From Pirellula sp. (GTDB lineage: Bacteria > Planctomycetota > Planctomycetia > Pirellulales > Pirellulaceae): 64,000 nucleotides of DNA. Of this stretch, positions 41,659 to 50,620 are shown piece by piece. The notes below the pieces were generated by a model. That model saw nothing but the letters and a program-made list of their open reading frames with translations. It searched no databases and was not told the origin of the DNA. Both the position numbers and the translations under genes were made by a program. The DNA lies in contig JAJTID010000004.1 in NCBI GenBank assembly GCA_021300155.1, positions 38,760 through 102,759 of the forward strand, in the 5' to 3' direction. The stretch's first letter is position 1; each line of letters starts with the position of its first letter.

Positions 41659-43899
41659 CTAGAATTCAAAGTTAAAGGTCTTAACAAGATACCGATACAA
41701 TCGCCATCCTAGGGATTTCCAGGCAAGATGAACATTGGCTTGTCCACGATAGCCGCCTCGCAAAGGGATGGTAAGGTTTTCAAAGTCTACTTTCGCTTGG
41801 TAAGACGTACTCATTGGGAGAGTTCTTCCGGTTTCGTCCGTTTTCGTATCGAGTGATCCGCCTGCTTGAGTCGAAAGGCTGGCTGACGTCTCTTTCATTT
41901 CCGATTCCGAGAAGCTTCGAATCTTGCCGTAAAATGATTCCAACTTGGCAGCCTCGAACATCACCTCCACCTGATCCCCAACTTTGACGAGTCCCAAGTC
42001 GTGTTGGTCGACGACCAGGACTCCTTCGAGTTCGGGTGAAGGGGCAACGATGCAAATGAGCTCTCCTTCTTCGAATACCGCTTCGGCATTCTTCTCATGG
42101 AACGGGCTTCCCGACCAAGAAGGAAGTTGCTTTTGTGCCTTTGCGGCCTTGTTGTCCTCTTTTTCTGGCGGTTGACAGATCACTCCATCGATTGGGCTTC
42201 GAATGCTCAATCGAGCATATTGATTTTCAATCTCTTTCACTGTCCCAATTGCTGTCTGAAGCGCCTTTTGCTCTTCAGCGACTTGGGCTGCAAGACTAGG
42301 GTCACGACTTGCAAAGCTATCCAGTAGTTTGTATCGCGCTTGAACCATTTCCAGTTCGCCTCGGGCCTTTTTCAACTGGATTTCAAGGTCAATGTTTTCC
42401 AATTCTCCGATGACTTCATCTGCTCGTACAGAATCGCCAGGCCGCTTGTTCCACTTTACAATCTTCCCAGGAACAAACGTGCGCACTTCTTTGCCATCCT
42501 TGGGTTGAGCTTCAATCGCACAATTGACATGAAAGGGGAGAGGCAAGAAGCAAAAGAGAGAAAGTATGGCCGAAGCGATCAAGACACTTGTCAGAACATT
42601 GGCACGTTTCATTTTCTGCGCTCGCCCGGGGGTTCGGAAAAATTTCACAATCGAAATCACAGCGGGAACTATCATCCCGGCAACACCTGCTACAGCAAAA
42701 GCTCGGCCGAGCGATTGCAAACCGTAGGGCTTCAACACTTGGTTCAAGAACATGATGATTCCAAAGGCCACCACCCAACGGTAAATAGAAGAAGCTATGG
42801 TGAAAACACCAAACAAGAAACGGTACTGCGTTGGAAGGAACGGGTTGTCTTGAAGTTCCAAACCGAGGCAGTTTTTTTGAAACCAACGCTTCAGAATTTC
42901 ATTGGCTTTTTGACGAAGGTTGGGGATCTCCAGCAAATCCATCGTGATGTAGTAACCGTCAAAACGTAGCAACGGGTTTCCGTTAAAGACTACGGTGCTC
43001 ACCGAGCAGATAAACATTACGCTAAGACACAGGAAATTGAAGAAGCCATCTTCGCTGAACCACCACAAAAAAGTGGCAATCGAGGCCAATATCAACTCTA
43101 CGTACATACCCGCGGCGCCGATAAATACTCGCTGCCACTTATTAGGAAGCATCCAGGAGTCAGAGACATTGCAGTAAAGGCACGGAGTGAACACGAGCAA
43201 CATCGCACCCATCTCGTGGCACTCACCACCGAATTTCTTGCAACTCAGTCCGTGCCCAAACTCATGCAGCACCTTTACGGATGCCATGGTCAGCCCCAAC
43301 CAAACCCAGTTGTTGGCAGCGAAGAAACTTTCGAACGTCGGTAGTTTCGTCTTGAACTCTTGGTAGTTGAGCAAAACCAAAGTGATAGCTGTCAGTCCAA
43401 AGCAGGCTGCGGCGATCAAACACCAAACAGTAAACAACCAACCAAACCAAGGTAACAATCGATTGAGAATGCGGTCCGGATCGATACCTCGAAAACGAAT
43501 CGCAAAGACATTGGTAAACTTCCCGAGTAGCTCTTTCCGTTTCTTCTGGTCTCCGCGCCGACGAAGCTGTCGGCCTTGTCCGCCCGAATGGGAAATCACG
43601 AGTCCGCTTCGGTGAAGCATACCCACGAACTGCTGGAGATCTTGGAGTGATATTCTCTGCGGCGCAAACTCGGCTTGAAAATTCTCTTTGATTTGCTGGA
43701 GGCTAGTCTGGCCATCCAGCATGTTCAGTATTGCGAATTCTTCGTCATGGAATCGAAAGTAGTTGAGCCCAACAGGCTCCTTCACAACCCAATAGGCTCT
43801 GCCATGATAGCGATGCCGACGAGATTCCAGGTCCGGACGACGACGCAACCTTAGCGGTCGCATCGCGCTGTTGACCAGTGAATCAGCCATCGTCGTCAT
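41659..43899 (-). CDS. PqqD-like / M50 site-2-protease-like / HlyD fusion protein (export component)
   Basis: 746 residues in three parts. The N-terminal ~100 resemble PqqD-type peptide-binding domains (AYWVVKEPVGLNYFRFHDEEF). Residues ~150-460 form a multi-helix membrane domain with the zinc motif H212-EFG-H216 in VKVLHEFGHGLSCKKFGGE and the second metal site in NPLLRFDGYY. Residues ~470-746 are HlyD/biotinyl-lipoyl-like with a coiled coil (KARGELEMVQARYKLL) and barrel strands. Such fusions occur in planctomycetes and in peptide-export clusters. It may mature and export a peptide or large surface protein. It is last of three linked genes. Confidence 0.85.
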   Translation of the reverse strand: MTTMADSLVNSAMRPLRLRRRPDLESRRHRYHGRAYWVVKEPVGLNYFRFHDEEFAILNMLDGQTSLQQIKENFQAEFAPQRISLQDLQQFVGMLHRSGLVISHSGGQGRQLRRRGDQKKRKELLGKFTNVFAIRFRGIDPDRILNRLLPWFGWLFTVWCLIAAACFGLTAITLVLLNYQEFKTKLPTFESFFAANNWVWLGLTMASVKVLHEFGHGLSCKKFGGECHEMGAMLLVFTPCLYCNVSDSWMLPNKWQRVFIGAAGMYVELILASIATFLWWFSEDGFFNFLCLSVMFICSVSTVVFNGNPLLRFDGYYITMDLLEIPNLRQKANEILKRWFQKNCLGLELQDNPFLPTQYRFLFGVFTIASSIYRWVVAFGIIMFLNQVLKPYGLQSLGRAFAVAGVAGMIVPAVISIVKFFRTPGRAQKMKRANVLTSVLIASAILSLFCFLPLPFHVNCAIEAQPKDGKEVRTFVPGKIVKWNKRPGDSVRADEVIGELENIDLEIQLKKARGELEMVQARYKLLDSFASRDPSLAAQVAEEQKALQTAIGTVKEIENQYARLSIRSPIDGVICQPPEKEDNKAAKAQKQLPSWSGSPFHEKNAEAVFEEGELICIVAPSPELEGVLVVDQHDLGLVKVGDQVEVMFEAAKLESFYGKIRSFSESEMKETSASLSTQAGGSLDTKTDETGRTLPMSTSYQAKVDFENLTIPLRGGYRGQANVHLAWKSLGWRLYRYLVKTFNFEF

Positions 43900-43998
43900 A
43901 AATCAACCGGTATTGAAAAGAGGATCAAGGCGTCGCAGATTTTGCCTACTGAGCAACAGCACAATCAAACAAAATGCACCGCAATAAATTCTTAGACG

Positions 43999-45252
43999 TT
44001 ATCGAATCGGGAAGATTTCCATCGAAGCGTTCATCCCGCCACGAAGTAAAAACTGCCCATCTGGTAACTGCTCGTTCGCAATCTCGACCCAAACGGTATA
44101 CTCATTTGGGGTATTCGATTTTGGTGAGACGAAACCGACGATTCCTTCTACAACCTTGGAAGCGCCCGGCGAGATTTCTATTGAAATCCTTGCTTTTGCG
44201 TTTTTCAATTGATGAGGTGGGACATTGGTGTTTGCTTGTCCCTGTACTCTTAGTCCTGTCATGTCAACGAGACTAAAGATTGGTTCACCAGTACGGACAA
44301 ATTCAAACTGTCGTTTATTGACTTCATATACGAGGCCGTCAAAAGGCGCATTCATGCTCCGAAGTCCCACTTGCACATTCGCGGCTTCCAGTTTTGCTTC
44401 AGCAACGCCAACGACGGCTTTGTTTTTTGCACTATCTCGTTTCGCTACCTTGATCTGCAAACCCGCCTTTTTCAGTTCTAGTCCTTTTCGCCGGTTGTCG
44501 GAATCGCTTTCCGATCCTTTAGCGGAGAGTTCATTGGATCTCGCAAAATCCTCCTTGGCCACTTCGTAAGAAGCTTCTGCGAAAAGTTCACTGCTGTTGT
44601 CGTTCGCCTCCAACTTCGCTTGTTCCAATTCTTGCGTCTGTACCTTGACTTCGGCCTCCGCAATTCGCGAGTCAATGACGACGAGCGGATCACCTGCTTT
44701 TACACTGAGTCCATCGTCAGCATTGAGCTGCATGATGCTTCCGTCCACGGGAGCGGCAAGCGGAATATCACGCTTGAATACCAAGCTTGCTTGAGGGATC
44801 AAAATCCGATCCGAAGAGGATGCTGGTGGAACCTCAACCCCTTCGCGAGGCACGACCCCAATCCCACCTGACTGCGTTAACCTGGTTTTTGGACCTTCTG
44901 GTGGTCGAGCCGAAGGCAGCGATCCCAATGGTCGAGACCCTGACTGAGCTGTGGGCAGAAGTGCTTGCGCTAACTGAACTTCACCATAGGATCCAATTGC
45001 GGAGTTTGGGGATTGAACGATGGGACTCTCATCACTCCTCGGCATATCGATGTTTACCAAAGGGATCGAATCCTTTGCATCCACAGCCAGTGTGTTTTGT
45101 TCCTGAATCCGCGGACCGTTGATCCCCAAGAAAGGAAGTCGTTCATGAAACCAAGAACGAACATTCGGAGTGGCGCTGAGTACGCCTCCCACGATCAAGA
45201 GAATAAAGCAACTAATCCAAAGTGATCTTTTCATTTGTTTCGACTCGGACAT
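43999..45252 (-). CDS. HlyD-family periplasmic adaptor
   Basis: 417 residues with one N-terminal membrane helix (LWISCFILLIVGGVLSATP). A Pro/Ser-rich linker (~50-130) leads to the lipoyl half-motif IPLAAPVDGSIMQLNADDGLS. A coiled coil (~195-290, EVKVQTQELEQAKLEANDNSS) follows, then the second half LRSMNAPFDGLVYEVNKRQF and a beta-barrel part. It should bridge an inner-membrane transporter to the outer membrane. The ATG at 45252 overlaps the TAA of the upstream GAF/HlyD gene by one base (TAATG), which fixes the start and shows coupling. The M50/HlyD fusion follows after 99 bases. Confidence 0.85.
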   Translation of the reverse strand: MSESKQMKRSLWISCFILLIVGGVLSATPNVRSWFHERLPFLGINGPRIQEQNTLAVDAKDSIPLVNIDMPRSDESPIVQSPNSAIGSYGEVQLAQALLPTAQSGSRPLGSLPSARPPEGPKTRLTQSGGIGVVPREGVEVPPASSSDRILIPQASLVFKRDIPLAAPVDGSIMQLNADDGLSVKAGDPLVVIDSRIAEAEVKVQTQELEQAKLEANDNSSELFAEASYEVAKEDFARSNELSAKGSESDSDNRRKGLELKKAGLQIKVAKRDSAKNKAVVGVAEAKLEAANVQVGLRSMNAPFDGLVYEVNKRQFEFVRTGEPIFSLVDMTGLRVQGQANTNVPPHQLKNAKARISIEISPGASKVVEGIVGFVSPKSNTPNEYTVWVEIANEQLPDGQFLLRGGMNASMEIFPIR

Positions 45253-47306
45253 TAGAACAACAAGTAGGCGCGTACCCACTCGACAACTTCATGAAACCAT
45301 ACAAAAGCGGCACTTCGGCGGCCAGCCCTGACTTTAGCTATGACACGAGCGCCTGGGTCCCGACTCAGTTTCTTCATCGATTCCTCATCAGGGATACATC
45401 TGAGCTTTACCACTGGACCGTCTTCCGGATGAAGCTCTGCTCTAGCACTGACACCCGTGATGTACAGCTTTCCACTGTGGGCAACCGACGGATCCGTCAT
45501 CATGATGAAATCAACAGGCAGGTAGTTCTTTTCTTTCTCCTGCGAAAACGCGTAGTCCAAGTATCGCATCCTCTTTTCTGGAAGCAAAACCTCGATCTCC
45601 CAGTCTTTCTGTTTATCAGCGATCGTCATCAATACCTGTCCCATCACGACCGGTCTGCGGTTAAGAACGCGCTCGACATCCCAAGTGGTTACAACTCCAT
45701 CAATGGGGCTTGTTCGGATCAATTTTTCTGCTTTGTCCCGATTGAGCTTTAACTGTTCCCCAAGTTCAACGAGCTTACTCCGAGCATTGGAAGCCTCTTG
45801 ATTCACTCGATTGGTTTCCGCTTTGTCGAGTTTCTCTGTGTTTATTCGCACGGTTGCATTCGACAGCGTCTGTCTCGCCTGTGCGCTTTGGTCTTCTAGG
45901 TTCTGGATCTCCTTGGACAAATCGTCATCTTTCATAATGACCAAGGGTTGTCCTGCCGTGACAATGGCACCGTGACCCACCAACACATCTTCGACGTTGC
46001 CGTTCGCATGGGCATAGACATTTCGTTCGATCGTGGGCTTCAGTTCACCATTTCCCTTCAATTTGAATTCAATGGGAATGATGCACATGGCAATGAGACC
46101 GATAGCTAACGCGCTCAATGCAAACACCGTCTTGGGCATCGTCGATCCGCGGAACATCCAAAGCGCTCGGTCGAGGAACCGCCAAAAAGGCATGAAGATG
46201 ATGTTGCTGTGGGCCAACGAATTTGACATTGCACGGCACGCATGCTCATAAACCAAATCGACGCGGCCTTCTAGCGTAGGCTTGGACAATTGCGTTTCGA
46301 TCTGCTCCACGATGAGTGCCCCGATAATGTCGCGGCGCTGACGTGTCTCGCTCGTTTCGTTTCTCGATGCGAGCACATCACCCTCGGTCTTTCGTTCGGG
46401 CTGACGAAGTGGCAAGACGGTAATCGTTCTGCCGTGAGAAAGGTCGACATAATCCTCGATCGCTTCCTCTAACTGAGGTGGTAAATCTTCTGTGCTTCCA
46501 TCATACCAAAGCGGCTCGCCACTCCGAACCACACGAGTCGCGAGATTGGTTAGCGATTGAACAATGTTCGATCGGCTCTCGATGGAATCTTGCCCGGAAA
46601 TAGCGATGACTTTGGCTTTACCACCCTGAATTTGTGCCACACTAACGCGGTCGCATTCGATCAGACGCCTACCTTCGTTGGCAATCGTATACGCAGTATC
46701 GCGAAGATCTAAATTATCGTGCACCAATCGAGCGAACTGATCCGCTTGCTGCCACATTTCTTGACGGGTCGACACCTGTTGTAGCGTATGGCTTTGAAGC
46801 CAATCGCCGATCAGCTTGGTCATATGCTCCAAGAACCGCAAATAACCGCGTTGGGCTTCGGAAGGGGAGTTTGCCCGTTGCAAGACTTCCAAAAGTCCTA
46901 CCGGTTGCTTGTTCGCAACCAATGGGGCCGTCACCAAAAGGTGGGGAGTCGGATTAGCTTCGCCGTCCGGATCCCCGGTCCCGGAAAGAGGCGGCACAAG
47001 CTCTGCTCGACCCTGCGTAATGAGTCGCGAGAGCAGACGACCATGCTGGATCGCCTCGATCCGATCACCCTGCATGAGGATGGGATCGAGCTGGATTTGA
47101 TGCGCCAATCGCATCGCTCCATCCTGCTCGATCAACCAAATAGCTCCACCCTCAGCTGCCAGGGCGGCAATGATCTTTTGCAAAACCGCAGGATAATATT
47201 CCCCAGCCTTGATGTCCGACTTGGACAATTCCGTAACCTCGTTCACCAAGGTACGAATTCGCCGTTTGGTCTGCTCTACGTTTTCGTCCGATGGGCCAGA
47301 GGACAT
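45252..47306 (-). CDS. GAF-domain plus HlyD-type membrane fusion protein
   Basis: 684 residues. Two GAF-like domains come first (~45-190, GGAIWLIEQDGAMRLAHQ; and ~215-365, RRLIECDRVSVAQIQGGKA). One transmembrane helix follows (TVFALSALAIGLIAMCII, ~425-443). The C-terminal half is HlyD-like: lipoyl strands (VYAHANGNVEDVLVGHGAIV), a coiled coil, and TSPIDGVVTTWDVERVL. A cytoplasmic ligand sensor is thus joined to a periplasmic adaptor, an uncommon design for a transporter part. ATG 47306 (MSSGPSDENVEQ) is preferred to the upstream 47369 start. It is the first gene of a three- or four-gene operon. Confidence 0.83.
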   Translation of the reverse strand: MSSGPSDENVEQTKRRIRTLVNEVTELSKSDIKAGEYYPAVLQKIIAALAAEGGAIWLIEQDGAMRLAHQIQLDPILMQGDRIEAIQHGRLLSRLITQGRAELVPPLSGTGDPDGEANPTPHLLVTAPLVANKQPVGLLEVLQRANSPSEAQRGYLRFLEHMTKLIGDWLQSHTLQQVSTRQEMWQQADQFARLVHDNLDLRDTAYTIANEGRRLIECDRVSVAQIQGGKAKVIAISGQDSIESRSNIVQSLTNLATRVVRSGEPLWYDGSTEDLPPQLEEAIEDYVDLSHGRTITVLPLRQPERKTEGDVLASRNETSETRQRRDIIGALIVEQIETQLSKPTLEGRVDLVYEHACRAMSNSLAHSNIIFMPFWRFLDRALWMFRGSTMPKTVFALSALAIGLIAMCIIPIEFKLKGNGELKPTIERNVYAHANGNVEDVLVGHGAIVTAGQPLVIMKDDDLSKEIQNLEDQSAQARQTLSNATVRINTEKLDKAETNRVNQEASNARSKLVELGEQLKLNRDKAEKLIRTSPIDGVVTTWDVERVLNRRPVVMGQVLMTIADKQKDWEIEVLLPEKRMRYLDYAFSQEKEKNYLPVDFIMMTDPSVAHSGKLYITGVSARAELHPEDGPVVKLRCIPDEESMKKLSRDPGARVIAKVRAGRRSAAFVWFHEVVEWVRAYLLF

Positions 47307-47693
47307 AGTCGGGATAAGTAAGGGGAAGAAGGAACGACATGCGGTGCTCGACAACCAACCATCGAACAATTCTCAACCCGCCTTCAACGTTTCGCCTACA
47401 AAGAGACGAGATTATGTTCAAGATAGAATTGTCGCCATCGTCGCAGAAGGAGCAATTCTTACAACACTCAATAGAAATCCAAATCCTTTCGCATTATCTT
47501 CCGGTTGCCTGGGATGCGTTGACAATGCCGATCAGCCAAAAAGTTTGGATTGCACAGGGATGGCAAAAGTTCCCTTCTGCGGGACTTTGGGCGTTTAGGT
47601 AATGAAAGCATTCTTTCCAAGAATCGTTCAAACCGTTCCTCGAATGAGTTATCATCTTCCCTGAAATCGATTTTAAGAGACTCGGAGGGTGTT
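47307..47693. other. Divergent intergenic region between the export operon and the CNT gene
   Basis: About 390 bases that should hold two outward promoters. I see no clear -35/-10 pair and no family-like protein; a 62-codon frame from ATG 47414 is not convincing. A good Shine-Dalgarno lies at 47684. Confidence 0.4.
47684..47689 (+). promoter_or_regulatory. Ribosome binding site of the CNT transporter gene
   Basis: GGAGGG at 47684-47689, five bases from its GGAGG core to the GTG at 47694. It selects this GTG over the more distant in-frame ATG at 47550, whose extra 48 codons look non-coding. Confidence 0.7.
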
Positions 47694-48947
47694 GTGCAAT
47701 TGCAAGCTATCAGTGGATTAGGCCTTTTCGTAATGGTCCTTATTGCGTGGGCACTCTCCAATAATCGACGCAGGTTCCCATGGCGCATCGTTCTTGGCGG
47801 GATCGCTCTACAGTTCGTCTTGGCTCTGGTGCTCCTAAAAACGCCAGGGGCTCAGTCACGATTTGAAATCATTAACGAAACCGTTGGCAGTGTAACGAAC
47901 TGCGTTCGCGAGGGCTCCAAATTCGTATTTGGTGTCTTCGGTGCCGAGGATGGTGGTCCAGTACTGCAAACCTTTGCCTTCGCCGTGCTTCCCACGGTTA
48001 TCTTCTACTCGGCACTGATGGCTGTGCTGTACCATCTGGGAATAATGCAACTTCTCGTTCGGGCGGTCGCTTGGTTGATGCAATTTACACTCGGTACGAG
48101 TGGTCCGGAAACGGTGTCGGTCGCGGCGAATATCTTTGTAGGGCAAACGGAGGCTCCGATTCTGGTGAAGCCGTATATCGCCAAAATGACCAACTCGGAA
48201 CTAAACGCCATGATGGTCGGTGGATTCGCGACCGTAACGGGCTCGCTGCTGGCCAGCTACATTAATTTTGGAGCAGAAGCAGGACACTTGATGATCGCAT
48301 GCATCATCTCGGCTCCAGCCGCATTGGTCGTTGCCAAAATCATGCACCCGGAACAGGAAGGTGTCGAAGTCAACAAGTCACTTGAACTTTCCAACGAACG
48401 AACGAGCCCAAACGTCGTTGGCGCTGCCGCTCAAGGAGCATCCGATGGCTTGCTGTTGGCACTCAACATCGGTGCTATGTTGATCGCGTTCCTCGCATTG
48501 GTAGCCCTGCTCGATCTCATTCTCGGGAATATCGGCTTGCTATTTTCGCTCAAGGACGCCGACAACAAGCCGACGCTAACGCTCGCGTACCTCATGGGCT
48601 ATGCCTTTGCACCGATGGCTTGGATCATGGGGATCGAAAGTGGCGATTGCCTTGCCGCAGGAAAACTGCTCGGCCTGCGAACCGTTGCGAACGAATTTCT
48701 AGCCTTTAGTCAACTCGGTCCGATGCTTACGGGGGAGAGCCCGATCAGCGAACGTACTCGGATCATCATGACCTACGCGCTCGCAGCCTTTGCAAACATC
48801 AGTTCGATCGGCATCCAGGTCGGCGGGATCGGTGCGATGGCGCCCGAACGAAGAGCCGATTTAGCGAGACTCGGTTGGAAGGCGCTTATCGGCGGAACAC
48901 TCGCTGCTAATATGACAGCATGCATCGCCGGTATGCTTATCGCTTGA
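47694..48947 (+). CDS. Concentrative nucleoside transporter (NupC/CNT family)
   Basis: 417 residues, the length of bacterial NupC, with about ten membrane segments. Diagnostic are VGQTEAPILVKPYIAKMTNS and MVGGFATVTGSLLASYI (hairpin 1), AAQGASDGLLLALNIGAMLI, and IGIQVGGIGAMAPERR (near hairpin 2). These transporters import nucleosides with Na+ or H+. The start is GTG 47694 behind a GGAGGG Shine-Dalgarno. A decayed copy of its final 19 codons lies 500 bases downstream (49411-49467), indicating an earlier tandem duplicate. Confidence 0.92.
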   Translation: MQLQAISGLGLFVMVLIAWALSNNRRRFPWRIVLGGIALQFVLALVLLKTPGAQSRFEIINETVGSVTNCVREGSKFVFGVFGAEDGGPVLQTFAFAVLPTVIFYSALMAVLYHLGIMQLLVRAVAWLMQFTLGTSGPETVSVAANIFVGQTEAPILVKPYIAKMTNSELNAMMVGGFATVTGSLLASYINFGAEAGHLMIACIISAPAALVVAKIMHPEQEGVEVNKSLELSNERTSPNVVGAAAQGASDGLLLALNIGAMLIAFLALVALLDLILGNIGLLFSLKDADNKPTLTLAYLMGYAFAPMAWIMGIESGDCLAAGKLLGLRTVANEFLAFSQLGPMLTGESPISERTRIIMTYALAAFANISSIGIQVGGIGAMAPERRADLARLGWKALIGGTLAANMTACIAGMLIA

Positions 48948-48995
48948 GAAACGAAGATATTGCGAAAGTTGGCTTCTTCAAAAGAACTATTCTGC

Positions 48996-49217
48996 CTACG
49001 AGACTACGGACAATTGCTCGACCTTAGTCATGCAAACCAAAGCCAACCAAACAGCACGGTAGCGTCCATCGTCTCCACGCTTCATCAAGTAGCAAGTAGT
49101 GCTATCGACCGCTACATCGCGCAAGCTACTGACTTCGTAACTTGATCCATCATTCATCGTTAAACGTACCGGTCCATGCTCAATCGCCTGCAGAAGTGTT
49201 TCGCGATCCAAAGTCAT
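48996..49217 (-). CDS. Small conserved-looking hypothetical protein
   Basis: 73 residues: MTLDRETLLQAIEHGPVRLT, then NDGSSYEVSSLRDVAVDS, and a final KVEQLSVVS. It resembles the many small planctomycete proteins of the type that start with a short helix and a strand-rich DGS/FEV core, but I have no name for it. It sits on the opposite strand between the nucleoside transporter gene and the transporter-gene remnant. Without a search I cannot exclude a chance frame. Confidence 0.5.
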   Translation of the reverse strand: MTLDRETLLQAIEHGPVRLTMNDGSSYEVSSLRDVAVDSTTCYLMKRGDDGRYRAVWLALVCMTKVEQLSVVS

Positions 49218-49410
49218 TTCCTCAAGCTAGGTAAATTTGAATTTGACGAGAGCAATCGTCCATGCCACTTTGCTATCGTATTCCGAGGCATCCGACAGGT
49301 CAATAAACAAGCCAAGCAAGAAGCAAAAGAAGGATATGATGCAATATCGGCGCTAAAGCCATCGTTGATTGAGGGTTGGCATCCGTTGAGGCCACAAGTG
49401 CACGACGAGT

Positions 49411-49467
49411 GGTGCATTGCTAGCCGAGAACCTGACAGCACGCATCGCAGGCATGCTTATCGCTTAA
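49411..49467 (+). pseudogene. 3' remnant of a second CNT nucleoside transporter gene
   Basis: The 19 codons read GALLAENLTARIAGMLIA plus stop; the end of the intact gene upstream (48891-48947) reads GGTLAANMTACIAGMLIA plus stop. Twelve of 18 residues are identical, including the last seven, and the DNA is similar but not identical (for example CGCATCGCAGGC against TGCATCGCCGGT), so it is an old copy. Nothing upstream in this frame is recognisable. The last bases overlap the 3' end of the MFS gene on the other strand. Confidence 0.6.
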
Positions 49468-50620
49468 TGATCACCGATGTTGCCAAAGCTACGATACAGA
49501 ATCCCAACGGCACCCACATCCCTGCCGTTAGTCCTCCCCATTGACTAACGATACCGATTAACCATGGGCCGATGGCTCCACCCAGCCCGCCAAACGTAAA
49601 GAGTATCCCGAGCATTGAACCCACATTCGCTTTGTGCTTGCTAGTCGCGATCGCAGTGACCGTTGGGAACACGATCGAGAAAAATCCTCCTGATAAAGAG
49701 AATAGAAAGAGCATCGAATCTGGCAGCAGCATACCTAAAAGCAAACAACTGCCTCCGCCGATCAATGCGACGGTTACGACTCGATGGTAACCGATTCTCT
49801 CCACGACAAAACTGCCCATCAATCGTCCCAACATGATCATGACAAAAAAGGCAGAAAGATAAAAAGAACTCTGATTCACCGATTGCCCACGCACCTGCTG
49901 CAGATACTCCATCAACCAAGCTGCTACTCCTAATTCGACCGCAACATACGTGCTGATCAACAAGTAGTACCAACCCATCGGCGACTGAAAGCCAGCAGCT
50001 AGAACTTCGCGAAACCTCGGCTTCGATCGCGATGGCGATTGGATCGAACGTTGAGGAGTCAAAGGAGATGGCCAAACAAATATAGCCGCCAATCCCACTG
50101 CTAGTGTGGCTGTAGAAAGAAAGATCGATTGCCATCTCCAATTCCAATGAATCAACGCGGCAACGTAGAGCGGCACCAAAAAGGAACCGGTCCCATGAAA
50201 GGTGGCGAGCAAATTCAAGTAGCGGCCTGGATTGTGATGATGTAGTTCGAGGATGAGACCGTTCGCACCGACTTCAACTGCTCCTAGCCCTAACCCGATA
50301 CACCCCATGAGCAAAATCAAGAGCCAGAACGAATCGCTCTGACTAACACCCACTAGTCCGAAAATCAAACAAGCAGCAGAGAGTAGCAGTACACGACGAT
50401 TTCCAACGAGATCGGAGATAACCCCAGTAAGTAACGTGGCTACGATAAAACCAATATATGCACCTAAGAAAATGGTTCCACCCTGACTCATGGTGAATTG
50501 CTCAGCATGAAGCAACTCAGGAAGGATAGGACCTTTGAGGTTATCGATAAATCCAAAGGCAAAAAAGGAAAGAAAACATCCACAGGTCAACACCCAATTG
50601 GAGCGTGAAACTTCGGTCAT
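49457..50620 (-). CDS. Major facilitator superfamily transporter
   Basis: 387 residues with twelve predicted helices and the MFS cytoplasmic loop motif GVISDLVGNRRVLLLSA after helix 2. The halves show the expected pseudo-symmetry (LMGSFVVERIGYHRVVTVAL in the second). LTCGCFLSFFAFGFIDNLKG at the N-terminus and EVGANGLILELHHHNPGRYLNLL are like the FucP/sugar-type branch (FHS), so a sugar or sugar-derived substrate is possible but not certain. The ATG overlaps the stop of the aminotransferase gene by four bases, so it is coupled to it. Its 3' end overlaps a pseudogene remnant. Confidence 0.87.
   Translation of the reverse strand: MTEVSRSNWVLTCGCFLSFFAFGFIDNLKGPILPELLHAEQFTMSQGGTIFLGAYIGFIVATLLTGVISDLVGNRRVLLLSAACLIFGLVGVSQSDSFWLLILLMGCIGLGLGAVEVGANGLILELHHHNPGRYLNLLATFHGTGSFLVPLYVAALIHWNWRWQSIFLSTATLAVGLAAIFVWPSPLTPQRSIQSPSRSKPRFREVLAAGFQSPMGWYYLLISTYVAVELGVAAWLMEYLQQVRGQSVNQSSFYLSAFFVMIMLGRLMGSFVVERIGYHRVVTVALIGGGSCLLLGMLLPDSMLFLFSLSGGFFSIVFPTVTAIATSKHKANVGSMLGILFTFGGLGGAIGPWLIGIVSQWGGLTAGMWVPLGFCIVALATSVIIKR

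Noticed and set aside
47414..47602. 62-codon plus-strand frame in the divergent region before the CNT gene
   Set aside because: No ribosome binding site and no family-like motif; kept only as part of the intergenic entry.
49176..49544. 122-codon plus-strand frame between the CNT and MFS genes
   Set aside because: Overlaps the MFS 3' end and reads the transporter remnant in the wrong frame; the remnant explains the only meaningful part.
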